Notes: generated by a model from the letters alone, not told the origin. A DNA stretch of 12,620 bases from DASWRT01 sp036403035 (GCA_036403035.1 DASWRT010000259.1:1-12620); one strand, 5' to 3'. Positions 1 to 6,719 are shown, counted from the stretch's first letter. Numbers and translations are program-made.

Positions 1-246
1 CACGGTCGTCGCACCAGGAACCGCAAGCAGCGCCGTCGAGAGCGGGTAGGTGACCTGATCCTCGATCACCTGCGGCGCCTGACCCGGCCAAGTCGTTTTA
101 ACGATCACCTGGACATCAGAGAGATCGGGGATCGCGTCGACGGGGGTGTTTCGTGCCGCCCATGTCCCCCAACCGGCGAGCACGGCCACGAGCGCCAGCA
201 CGACGACGCGGTTATCCACCGACCAGCGGATCAAGCGCTCGATCAT
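1..246 (-). CDS. cusA: CusA-type heavy-metal RND efflux pump, N-terminal part (cut by window edge)
   Basis: Only the first 82 codons are present; the gene runs off at base 1. The translation begins MIERLIRWSVDNRVVVLALV, a cytoplasmic start followed by the first membrane helix. It then carries the stretch NTPVDAIPDLSDVQVIVKT and the phrase WPGQAPQVIEDQVTYPL, which closely match the N-terminus of E. coli CusA and its relatives. Family knowledge: CusA is the inner-membrane, proton-driven pump that exports Cu(I)/Ag(I) through CusB and an outer-membrane channel. Its ATG overlaps the cusB stop in an ATGA, so the two genes are translationally coupled. The metal-site methionines lie outside the window, so substrate choice (Cu/Ag rather than Co/Zn/Cd) is inferred from the neighbour's CusF-like domain. 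Confidence 0.95.
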   Translation of the reverse strand, partial: MIERLIRWSVDNRVVVLALVAVLAGWGTWAARNTPVDAIPDLSDVQVIVKTTWPGQAPQVIEDQVTYPLSTALLAVPGATTV

Positions 247-1763
247 CGGGCGCCCCCGTCCGCTTGGCTCGGCTCGACCGCAACGACGCGATAGGTGCCG
301 TCCGGGTTCTTCGCCAGGCCGACGCGGCGATGCTGTCCCGGCGCGAGTTCCCCGGCGGGCACGGCCGGATCGACGGCGAAGTCCATGGTCATCGCCGGCC
401 AGCCGATCGCGGCGATTGGCGGATGGCTGAGATTGACCGTCCGCTCCGCGCTTGGCGGACTGTTGATTGTCGCCTCGGTCCAGATCGGCTCGGCCTTCGC
501 GACGCCGGGATCCGGCGCCTCGAGGCGCGCTAGCCCGGCGGTAAGGCTGCTCTCGCTGTCGAGGAGGAATTGCGCCGAGGTGACGACCCGGTCGCCCTCC
601 TCGAGCCCCTCCAGCACCTCGACCTTGTCGCCGACGGCGAGTCCCGCCTTCACCGGCACCGGCTTGAACCGCCCGTCGCCAACGGCCAGCACGACGCGCT
701 CGCCCGCGCCGGTGCGGATCAGCGCCTCATTCGGGATCGCCAGCACGCTCTCTCGCGCGGGAGCGGCGATGCGGACAGAGGCGAACATCCCGTGCCGCAG
801 CGCGTGATCGGGGTTCTCGACCCGGATGCGCAGGCGCACCGTCCGCGTCTCCGGGCGCAGCTCGGGGTAGACGTAGTCGACGGTCCCCATCCAGACGCGC
901 CCGGGCTGGCTCGGCGTCCGAGCTTCAATGGTCATGCCGGGTTTCACTGGCCCGGCTTGGCTCTCGACAACCTCGGCGAAGATCCAGAGGGTATCGTGGT
1001 CGACGATCGACATCAGCGTCATAATCGGCTCGACGAACATGCCTTCGGCGACGCCGAGCTGGGTCACGACCCCGGAGCGCGGCGCAAAGACCTGGATGCG
1101 GTCGGGCGCCTGCCGGGTCCGCCGAATCTCCTCGATCTGCCGCTCGGCCATGCCGAGCGAAATCAGCTTCCGGCGGATGATCTCGACGCCATCCGGGATG
1201 CCGCCGCCGCCGGGGCCACGATTGAGTTCCCGCAGATATTCGCTGGCGGCGTTGACGACGTCGGGCGAGAAGAACTCGAAGAGGACCTGACCGTTCTTGA
1301 CCGTCTCGCCCTCGACGCGGGCCTGCAGCCGCTCGACCCAGCCGCGGGCACGGACATGGACGTGCGAGATCCGGCTCTCGTCGAAGCTCACCGTTCCGAA
1401 CGTCTCGATCGCCGGTGCCAGCGACGTCCGTTCCACTGCCGCGGTGCGGACACCCAGATTGTTGACGACGGCGGGCGAGACGGTGACGACGCCCGGTTCG
1501 CCGCCACCCGGTTCCTCGCCCTCGTAAACGGGGACCATGTCCATCCCCATTGGGCTCTTGCCGGGCTTGTCGCTCTTGTAGGCGGGCATCATTGGATCCC
1601 ACCAGTAGAGGATCTTCTTGCCGCCCGTCGCCGGGGCGATCGGAGCGGTTGCGGCGACCGTGCTCACCCCAGGGGCGGCCAGTAGATGACGCTCAAGGAG
1701 GATGCCCCCGCTGGCCCCGGCGGCGACCAGGATCGTGCCGAGAAGGAACGCGCGCGGCGTCAT
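243..1763 (-). CDS. cusB: CusB-type periplasmic adaptor with metal-binding N-terminus and fused CusF-like domain
   Basis: Membrane-fusion protein of 506 residues joining the RND pump to the outer-membrane channel. An N-terminal signal/anchor helix (about 5-30) is followed by a heavy-metal-binding motif (about 51-79: ILYWWDPMMP, then SDKPGKSPMGMDMVPVY). The barrel-sandwich/lipoyl and beta-barrel core of RND adaptors spans about 92-415 (for example PRSGVVTQLGVAEG and PNEALIRTG). Residues about 425-499 form a CusF-like domain with the usual ligand set visible: H447, W455, M458 and M460 in GWPAMTMDF. In E. coli CusF is a separate copper chaperone, so here chaperone and adaptor are fused. The ATG at 1763 was chosen because GGAGG lies 7 bases upstream; an in-frame TTG at 1793 lacks this. 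The stop overlaps the cusA start (ATGA). Confidence 0.94.
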   Translation of the reverse strand: MTPRAFLLGTILVAAGASGGILLERHLLAAPGVSTVAATAPIAPATGGKKILYWWDPMMPAYKSDKPGKSPMGMDMVPVYEGEEPGGGEPGVVTVSPAVVNNLGVRTAAVERTSLAPAIETFGTVSFDESRISHVHVRARGWVERLQARVEGETVKNGQVLFEFFSPDVVNAASEYLRELNRGPGGGGIPDGVEIIRRKLISLGMAERQIEEIRRTRQAPDRIQVFAPRSGVVTQLGVAEGMFVEPIMTLMSIVDHDTLWIFAEVVESQAGPVKPGMTIEARTPSQPGRVWMGTVDYVYPELRPETRTVRLRIRVENPDHALRHGMFASVRIAAPARESVLAIPNEALIRTGAGERVVLAVGDGRFKPVPVKAGLAVGDKVEVLEGLEEGDRVVTSAQFLLDSESSLTAGLARLEAPDPGVAKAEPIWTEATINSPPSAERTVNLSHPPIAAIGWPAMTMDFAVDPAVPAGELAPGQHRRVGLAKNPDGTYRVVAVEPSQADGGAR

Positions 1764-2005
1764 GGCGCCGCCTCCGGCCGAACACGGCGGCAAAGGCCGT
1801 CGGCCGACGCGATCGTCGGCGCCGCGGGCGGGCGGGCGGTGCGGTCAAACATAGTGATCCCATTGGTCCCATCGCCGCTCGGGGCAGCGACGTCGCTGAT
1901 CCGGTGGCCGTGTCGGTCGGGCTTGACGAGCCCGGAGACCCGGCCGTGTGTGCAACGGGCGCGGATCACGGCCCCGCTGGTATTGGCGGAGGCGCGACGG
2001 CGCAC
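1760..2005 (-). CDS. doubtful 81-codon ORF between the exported protein and cusB
   Basis: A GTG-started ORF whose TGA overlaps the cusB ATG as ATGA. This is the kind of overlap expected if it were a coupled upstream gene, and the cusB Shine-Dalgarno lies inside it. Against it, the product is rich in Arg, Pro and Ala, has no signal peptide, helix or motif I recognise, and has no good ribosome binding site of its own. It could be a real small gene, or decayed sequence left where the outer-membrane channel gene usually sits. I do not recognise it. Confidence 0.25.
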   Translation of the reverse strand: MRRRASANTSGAVIRARCTHGRVSGLVKPDRHGHRISDVAAPSGDGTNGITMFDRTARPPAAPTIASADGLCRRVRPEAAP

Positions 2006-2044
2006 GCATGGCGCATCAGCCGCTGAACGGCGGCACGAAGCGGA

Positions 2045-2398
2045 TCAGGCGATGGGAGGACTGACTTCGGGCTCGACGGTCAGTCCGGCGAGCGTTGATT
2101 GGACCACCGTCCAGACGACCTGCATCCAGTCGACCGCGACGGGAGCCGCTCGCGGCGGGATCGGCAGGTCGAAAACGACCGCGCAGCCAAGACTGTCTTG
2201 GCAGACCGGGATCATGCCCTTGCACGGCATATCCGATGAACCGGTCGGGGCTTCAGGAGTTGCGATGTTCATCATCTCGCACGGCGCGGCAGAGCCCGCC
2301 GGCGGTACCGCGAAAGCGTGCGGCATCAGCTGCATCGTCGTGGAGGCGACAAGCGCTAAGACCAGAAGAAGCACCGACAGCCACCTCAGCATCAACAT
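2045..2398 (-). CDS. small exported Cys/Met-rich protein heading the copper efflux operon
   Basis: About 117 residues from the ATG at 2398; a second ATG at 2392 and an upstream TTG at 2428 are alternatives, and none has a clear Shine-Dalgarno. An N-terminal signal peptide is plain: MLMLRW, then a Leu/Val-rich core, ending near HAFA (about residue 30). The mature part has four cysteines (about 40, 59, 66, 72), the clusters CEMM and MPCKGMIPVC, and several further methionines, which suggests periplasmic binding of a soft metal. A hydrophobic segment near the C-terminus (VDWMQVVWTVVQSTLAGL) is followed by a Pro-rich tail. The family is not one I can name. Its position upstream of cusB and cusA on the same strand, plus its Cys/Met content, supports a role in copper or silver handling; this is inference. 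Confidence 0.72.
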   Translation of the reverse strand: MLMLRWLSVLLLVLALVASTTMQLMPHAFAVPPAGSAAPCEMMNIATPEAPTGSSDMPCKGMIPVCQDSLGCAVVFDLPIPPRAAPVAVDWMQVVWTVVQSTLAGLTVEPEVSPPIA

Positions 2399-2583
2399 GA
2401 AGATATGTCCGGGCCGCGCGCCGATCAATGCGCGGGATCATCGGCACGCCTCACGCGGCTCCCACCACTTGCCCGCAGTTCCTTGTTGGACATAACATCG
2501 CGCCCGGCGGTCTGCTGCCGCCCGGCTCTTTCTCATCGTGAATCGGACGTTCGATCCCATCCGGGATCAAGAAAGAGGAGAAC

Positions 2584-2636
2584 AACAGAACGGAAACAGG
2601 AAAATAACAGGTGCAAATTCCTGTTCTTCTCCTGTT
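2584..2636. repeat. AACAGG/CCTGTT hexamer array with 11-bp period and inverted symmetry
   Basis: AACAGA at 2584 is followed by AACAGG at 2595 and 2606; after an 8-base centre, CCTGTT occurs at 2620 and 2631. All same-direction neighbours are 11 bp apart, about one helical turn. The two 17-base arms AACAGGAAAATAACAGG (2595-2611) and CCTGTTCTTCTCCTGTT (2620-2636) are complementary at 15 of 17 positions, and a T run follows on the plus strand. It could be an operator for a dimeric or multimeric regulator, arm-type sites of a tyrosine recombinase, or a terminator hairpin. No plus-strand gene ends just before it, which makes a simple terminator less likely. Confidence 0.7.
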
Positions 2637-2772
2637 TTTTCTAAGGCACTGTCGTTTCAGATCAGCGACTTAAGAATGTTTCCGCTCCTGTATTTCCGGT
2701 GCGGTCGCCGTTCGCCCATTGCGGCACTGCCGCAGCGTCGCGGCGCATCTCGCTGATCCGGAACGGATATTC

Positions 2773-2796
2773 CCGATCGCCGGAGCGAGCGATCGG
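2773..2796 (-). terminator. hairpin after the GGDEF/EAL gene
   Basis: A perfect 8-bp stem, CCGATCGC at 2773-2780 pairing with GCGATCGG at 2789-2796, with an 8-base loop, 21 bases past the stop of the EAL gene. No U run follows on the minus strand, so it may protect or end the transcript by a factor-dependent route rather than act as a classical intrinsic terminator. Confidence 0.4.
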
Positions 2797-2817
2797 CGCA
2801 GCCGCGGTGCGGCAGGA

Positions 2818-4629
2818 TCAGGAAGCGGCGCGCTTCCGCCGTGCGCCGCCCGCAGCGGCGACGGCGATGTCCGTCGCGTCGGCGGGCAGCCAGGGACGGG
2901 CGATGCTAGGCCGGCCGAAATGGTAGCCCTGGAGATAAGCGACGCCTGCTTGGCGCAGGATCTCGGCGTCCTCCTCGGTCTCGACGCATTCGGCGACCGT
3001 CGAGAGGCCGAGGCCGCCCGCGAGGCCGAGGAGATGGCGCAGGAAGATCTGGTTGTCGTGGCTCCGCGCGAGGTTGCGGACGTAGGAGCCGTCGATCTTC
3101 ACCGTGTCCGCGGTCAGGGCCTTGAGGTGGCGGAGCGCGGTGTGCCCGGCGCCGAAATCGTCGAGCGCGACGCGGCAGCCCAGCTCGCGCAGCGATGCGA
3201 CGAAACGGGCGGAGTCGTCGATGTCGGCGAGGGCGGCGGTTTCGGTGATCTCGACGACCAGCCGCCGCGCCAGCTCGGGCCGGTGCTGGAGCAGTCCGGT
3301 GATCGCCCTGAGCCACGGCCGGTCGGAGGCGGTCAGGCCGGAGATGTTGAAGCCGAGCCGGATATCCGGCACGGCGGCCAGCTCCTCGACCGCACGCTCC
3401 AGCACGTAGCGGTCGATCGCGCGGATGAACCCGAGCTGCTCGATCACCGGCACGAACTCGGCGGCCGAGACGATGCGCCCTTCCTCGTCGATCATGCGGA
3501 GGAGGCATTCGTAGTAATCGACCGCGCCGGTGCGGGCGTCGACGACCGGCTGGTAGGCGAAGATGATGCGTTCCTGCTTGAGGGCGCGCTGCACCCGCTC
3601 GCCGATCGCCATGCCGGCGCGATGATGGCGGCGGTGCTCCTCGGTCAGCCGGTACAGGGCGAAGCAGGCGCGGCCGTTGCGCTTCGCGTCGGCGAGCGCG
3701 GTCTCGGCGCGGGTCAGGATGTCGGCCGCCGTCTCGGCCTGCGCCGGGAAGGCGACGGCGCCGATCGAGACGGTGACGTAGATCGGACCGGCCTCGGTGA
3801 GGATCGGCGCCTGGCTGATCGCGGCGAGCACGCGCTCGGCGGCGGCGCCGATGCGCTCCTCCGGGCACTGGCCGAGCAGGATGCCGAAGCGGTCGCCGCC
3901 GATTCGGCCGATGATGTCGGTGATGTTGAGGCAGCGGTCGAGCCGGCGCCCGACCTCGACGATCACGCCGTCGGCGGTCTCGTAGCCGAACGCGTCGTTG
4001 ATCATCGCCATGTTGTCGATGCCGATCGCCATGTAGGCGCCGGGGCCGCCGATACGCGCCGAGTACGCGACGACGTGATGCACCGCCTCGTTGAGGCGGC
4101 TCTTGTTGAAATGGCCGGTCAGCTCGTCGAAGTTGGCGAGCTGTTCCAGCCGCGCCTCCTCGACCTTGCGGTAGGTGATCGGACGCAGCACGCCGCACAT
4201 CCGCACCGCTCGCCCTGCCGCGTCCCGCTCCGCCTCGCCCCGGTCCTGCACCCAGACGAACGTGCCGTCGTCGGCGCGGACGCGGTACTCGCACTCGTAG
4301 GGATCGCGGTCGTTGAGGTGGCGGTTGAGGCAGTGCTGGCGCGGCGCGAGATCCTCGGGGTTGATCCGCAGCGTCACGCCGCGACCGGTCGCCACCGCCG
4401 CCGCGTCGGAGATGCCGAGCGCCTCGGCGGCGGCGCCGCACCAGCGGACGGCGTCGCTCTCCAAGTCCCAGACATAGGCCGCGTCCCCGGCTGCGGTCAG
4501 GGCGTCCAGCACGATCCGCTGTTGCGCTTGGTCTTCGGCGATGGGCATGGTGCAGGCTGACCTGACGGCTGATGTCGCTCCGGGCGCGGCCCCGAGAACC
4601 GAGAGTTGAGATCGTAGGGCGCGATTCAT
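2818..4629 (-). CDS. PAS-GGDEF-EAL protein, probable cyclic-di-GMP phosphodiesterase with degenerate GGDEF
   Basis: About 603 residues from the ATG at 4629. A PAS fold (about 40-150) with its C-terminal part (YECEYRVRADDGTFVWVQDRG) is followed by a GGDEF domain (about 165-320) and an EAL domain (about 350-580). The signature is RIGGDRFGIL, so GGDEF has become GGDRF and cyclase activity is doubtful; the domain may instead bind GTP and tune the EAL domain. The EAL residues are in place: YQP, ECLLR (the E-x-L-x-R motif), FNISG, VVEITE, DDFGAG, VKIDGSYV, AECVE and QGYHFGRP, so it should hydrolyse c-di-GMP to pGpG. No membrane helix is seen, so it is cytosolic with PAS as sensor. The start is uncertain: TTG at 4677 and ATG at 4548 are alternatives and none has a good Shine-Dalgarno. 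It is divergent from the plus-strand gene at 4754. Confidence 0.9.
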   Translation of the reverse strand: MNRALRSQLSVLGAAPGATSAVRSACTMPIAEDQAQQRIVLDALTAAGDAAYVWDLESDAVRWCGAAAEALGISDAAAVATGRGVTLRINPEDLAPRQHCLNRHLNDRDPYECEYRVRADDGTFVWVQDRGEAERDAAGRAVRMCGVLRPITYRKVEEARLEQLANFDELTGHFNKSRLNEAVHHVVAYSARIGGPGAYMAIGIDNMAMINDAFGYETADGVIVEVGRRLDRCLNITDIIGRIGGDRFGILLGQCPEERIGAAAERVLAAISQAPILTEAGPIYVTVSIGAVAFPAQAETAADILTRAETALADAKRNGRACFALYRLTEEHRRHHRAGMAIGERVQRALKQERIIFAYQPVVDARTGAVDYYECLLRMIDEEGRIVSAAEFVPVIEQLGFIRAIDRYVLERAVEELAAVPDIRLGFNISGLTASDRPWLRAITGLLQHRPELARRLVVEITETAALADIDDSARFVASLRELGCRVALDDFGAGHTALRHLKALTADTVKIDGSYVRNLARSHDNQIFLRHLLGLAGGLGLSTVAECVETEEDAEILRQAGVAYLQGYHFGRPSIARPWLPADATDIAVAAAGGARRKRAAS

Positions 4630-4638
4630 TGAAGAAGC

Positions 4639-4668
4639 ATTAAATGTAAGGTTGCGGATTACCGCCAA
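4639..4668 (-). promoter_or_regulatory. candidate promoter of the GGDEF/EAL gene
   Basis: On the minus strand TTGGCG (4663-4668) is followed after 18 bases by TTTAAT (4639-4644), a fair match to the sigma-70 consensus. Transcription would begin around 4632, just before the ATG at 4629, giving a leaderless message, or about 84 bases before the ATG at 4548. It would exclude the TTG at 4677. This is read by eye and needs start-site mapping. Confidence 0.35.
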
Positions 4669-4753
4669 ACGCGCCAAGCTATTGCGCCGAAAGGATTAAG
4701 ACGTAACCCGGACGCGCTCCGCAACCGCGGCCGGGCACGACGAGGAGCGGCTT

Positions 4754-5110
4754 TTGACGATGTCCGTCCGCCCGATCGGACCGGTCTGGCAGCCCCAGCC
4801 GCAGCAGAACGGCAGCCTGCGCGAGGCGGCTGCGGCCGGTGACGGCGTCGTCCGCGGCGGCCCGGCCGCGCCCGCTCCGGCGCCGACGCCGGTGATCCTC
4901 GCGCCCCTGCACGGGACGCGGGCGGCCGCGCCCTTCCTGGCCCAGATGATCGACCAGGAAATGCTCGGCGGCGGCGGCGGCGGCAAGGGCGCGTCGACGA
5001 CCGCGCACGCGCCCGTCGCCATCGATCGCGGCAGTCGGGCGCATGCGACCTATTCGGCTGCCGGCAGCGCTCGGCCGCCGGCGGGCCTCGCCGCCGACAT
5101 CGAAGCCTGA
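4754..5110 (+). CDS. small Pro/Ala/Gly-rich protein of unknown function
   Basis: About 118 residues. GGAG at 4744-4747 sits 6 bases before a TTG at 4754 and 12 bases before an in-frame ATG at 4760, so the TTG start is favoured by spacing. The product opens SVRPIGPVWQPQPQQ, has an Ala/Pro linker (about 37-50), then a more ordered piece (LHGTRAAAPFLAQMIDQEM), a six-glycine run (about 72-77) and a C-terminal segment RGSRAHATYSAAGS. There is no signal peptide or membrane helix. The central FLAQMI and final Ala/Tyr segment are reminiscent of small uncharacterised proteins common in Hyphomicrobiales, but I cannot name a family. A strong hairpin follows its stop. Reverse-strand reading frames over this stretch look like shadows. 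Confidence 0.6.
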   Translation: MTMSVRPIGPVWQPQPQQNGSLREAAAAGDGVVRGGPAAPAPAPTPVILAPLHGTRAAAPFLAQMIDQEMLGGGGGGKGASTTAHAPVAIDRGSRAHATYSAAGSARPPAGLAADIEA

Positions 5111-5150
5111 ACGGCGCCGGCCGGCCGCCGGCCTGCGCCGGTCGCCGTTT
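5111..5150. terminator. terminator hairpin between two convergent genes
   Basis: ACGGCGCCGGC (5111-5121) pairs with GCCGG-T-CGCCGT (5137-5148), an 11-bp GC-rich stem with a single bulged T and a 15-base loop, followed by TTTC on the plus strand. It begins directly after the stop of the plus-strand small gene and lies 12 bases from the stop of the minus-strand transporter gene, so it can serve both. Confidence 0.65.
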
Positions 5151-5159
5151 CTCCCGCCG

Positions 5160-6488
5160 CTACTCCGCCGCGACGACCGGCGTGCCGCCGCCGCCGGCAT
5201 GGCCGGCGGCTGCCGCCGCCTGCTGCGAAACGCGAAGCGGCTTCAGCACCAGCAACGCCGCAAGCGCCACGGCGATGTTCATCCCCATCGCGACCAGGAA
5301 CACCGCGTGCCAGCTGCCCGTGTAGCTTTTCAGGACGTTGGCGAAGGGCACGACCCAGGCCGCCGCGCCTTTCGCCGTGTAGAGGAGCCCGGCATTGGTG
5401 GTGGCGTATTTCGTCCCGTAGATGTCGGTGCAGGTCGACGGGAACAGGCTGTAGATCTCGCCCCAGGTGAAATACACAATGCCGGCGGAAAGGATGAACG
5501 CGACCGGCGTGCTGCCGACCGTGCCGAGCGCCCAATAGCTCCCGGCGCCGCAGAAGAAGACGAGCGCCATCGTGTTCTCGCGGCCGATATGGTCCGACAC
5601 CCAGCCGAAGAACGGGCGGGCGAGCCCGTTCAGGATGTTGTCCACGACCAGCGCGGCGGTGAGCGTCGTCGACACGACGAAGAGCAGGTTCACCTCGACA
5701 TTGGCGATCTTGAGGTCTCTGGCGATCGGCGCGAGCTGCGCCGTGACCATCAGCCCGCTCGCCGCGACGAGCACGAACATGACGTACAGCAGCCAGAAGG
5801 CCGGCGTGCGGACCATCTGTCCGGGCGTGTAGTCGCGCAGGCTCTGACGGACCTTCGGCGTGGCGGCCGGCACCTGCCCCGCCGCGGGTGCCCGCAGGAA
5901 CTGCGACAGGGCGAGCACCACGATGCCCTGGCCCAGGCCGAACCACAGGAACGCGCTCTCATACCCGCCCGCCGCGATGACAAGGCGGATCGGGACGACG
6001 GTAAGGGCCGCCCCGGCGCCGAAGCCGGCCGCCGTCAGCCCGGCGGTCAGGCCGCGGCGGTCGGGAAACCATTTCAGCGCGTTGCCCACGCACGTGCCGT
6101 AAACGGCGCCGGCGCCGATGCCGGCAATCGCCGAGGCGACATAGAGGGCGACGAGCGAACTCGCCATCGAATCGAGCGTCCAGGCGATCGCGACGAGGAC
6201 GCCGCCGATCGCCACGACGATCCTCGGGCCGAACCGGTCGACGAACCATCCCTCGATCGGCACGAGCCAGGTCTCCGTCGCGACGAAGACGCTGAAGGCG
6301 ACCTGGATGGCGGCGCGCCCCCAATGGAATTTCGCATCGATCGGATTGACGAAGAGCGTCCAGCCGTATTGGAGATTGGCGATCATCGTCATGCAGACGA
6401 TGCCGATCACCAGTTGGAGCCAACGGTTCGGCCGCTGCGCATCGCCGCCGACGTTCCGGGCTGTCAGCACATCTGTTTCTTGGCGCAT
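5160..6488 (-). CDS. oxlT: OxlT-type oxalate/formate antiporter (MFS, OFA family)
   Basis: A 12-helix major-facilitator transporter of about 442 residues that should exchange oxalate for formate across the inner membrane. It aligns throughout with Oxalobacter OxlT: NRWLQLVIG then LQYGWTLFVNPI, VDRFGPRI in the 2-3 loop, KWFPDRRGLTAG, RPFFGWVSDHIGR, and FTWGEIYSLFPSTCTDIYGT. The two charged residues essential in OxlT appear conserved: R291 (OxlT R272) and K373 (OxlT K355). Of the aromatic cage, Q40, Y41, W342 and Y346 match OxlT Q34, Y35, W324 and Y328, while OxlT W352 is replaced by Tyr370. The start is the ATG at 6488, with GGGAG 11 bases upstream; an in-frame GTG at 6542 is possible. The tail after 418 is Ala/Gly-rich. 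No oxalate-degrading enzyme lies nearby, so transport of another small dicarboxylate is possible. Confidence 0.88.
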   Translation of the reverse strand: MRQETDVLTARNVGGDAQRPNRWLQLVIGIVCMTMIANLQYGWTLFVNPIDAKFHWGRAAIQVAFSVFVATETWLVPIEGWFVDRFGPRIVVAIGGVLVAIAWTLDSMASSLVALYVASAIAGIGAGAVYGTCVGNALKWFPDRRGLTAGLTAAGFGAGAALTVVPIRLVIAAGGYESAFLWFGLGQGIVVLALSQFLRAPAAGQVPAATPKVRQSLRDYTPGQMVRTPAFWLLYVMFVLVAASGLMVTAQLAPIARDLKIANVEVNLLFVVSTTLTAALVVDNILNGLARPFFGWVSDHIGRENTMALVFFCGAGSYWALGTVGSTPVAFILSAGIVYFTWGEIYSLFPSTCTDIYGTKYATTNAGLLYTAKGAAAWVVPFANVLKSYTGSWHAVFLVAMGMNIAVALAALLVLKPLRVSQQAAAAAGHAGGGGTPVVAAE

Positions 6489-6614
6489 CTGGCGTTTCAC
6501 TCCCGAGTAGCCTCTCGCAGGTTCGGAAGGTTCGTTAGGCACCGGTAGAGCCGCACTTTCTGCCGAGAGCGCCGCAATATCGGCGCTAGAAACTATTCAC
6601 TCCACGCTAGATGA

Positions 6615-6643
6615 TTTTTATTTTGAAGGAGAATAAATATCAA
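6615..6643 (-). promoter_or_regulatory. candidate promoter of oxlT
   Basis: Minus-strand TTGATA at 6638-6643, a 17-base spacer and TAAAAA at 6615-6620. The -35 is close to consensus and the -10 is weak. It would give a leader of about 120 bases before the ATG at 6488. In such AT-rich DNA other pairs are possible. Confidence 0.3.
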
Positions 6644-6669
6644 GGCACCTCAGAGAACGACAAAATTAA

Positions 6670-6687
6670 CATTAATCAATTGTAATG
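6670..6687. promoter_or_regulatory. dyad CATTA-N8-TAATG in the oxlT control region
   Basis: CATTA at 6670-6674 and TAATG at 6683-6687 form an 18-base interrupted palindrome. Its spacing resembles the binding sites of LysR-type regulators, but no LysR gene is in the window. In AT-rich DNA such a short dyad may be chance. Confidence 0.25.
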
Positions 6688-6719
6688 CGATCATTCAGAT
6701 TTCTCTTGAATACATATAG

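Larger units (their letters stand above)
2429..2817. other. 389-base intergenic region upstream of the copper operon
   Basis: No convincing gene on either strand. It holds the 11-bp-period hexamer array (2584-2636), a small perfect dyad GATCCC-N4-GGGATC at 2553-2568, and the hairpin after the EAL gene (2773-2796). The copper operon promoter should lie here on the minus strand. I could not find a CueR-type operator or a convincing -35/-10 pair. The centre of the region is visibly more AT-rich than its flanks. Confidence 0.6.

Noticed and set aside
570..1685. Long plus-strand open frame opposite cusB
   Set aside because: Antisense shadow: Asp/Arg-rich low-complexity product with no motif, fully inside the well-supported cusB gene.
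2553..2568. GATCCC-N4-GGGATC dyad before the copper operon as a CueR-type site
   Set aside because: It does not match the CueR consensus and sits without a recognisable 19-base-spaced promoter; recorded only as a short dyad.
2641..2817. Possible tRNA or tRNA fragment beside the hexamer array
   Set aside because: Looked for a T-arm (GGTTCGA-type) and an acceptor stem on both strands; none seen.
2719..4560. 613-codon plus-strand open frame opposite the GGDEF/EAL gene
   Set aside because: Shadow of a gene with GC-rich third positions; the product is Asp/Gly/Val/Arg-rich with no recognisable domain, while the minus frame has clear GGDEF and EAL motifs.
4679..5200. Minus-strand open frame over the region before the GGDEF/EAL gene
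   Set aside because: Arg-rich composition, no ribosome site, runs through the convergent terminator and overlaps the transporter 3' end; the plus-strand frame is better supported.
5043..6548. 501-codon plus-strand open frame opposite oxlT
   Set aside because: Arg/Asp/His-rich shadow; the minus frame encodes a transporter aligned along its whole length with OxlT.
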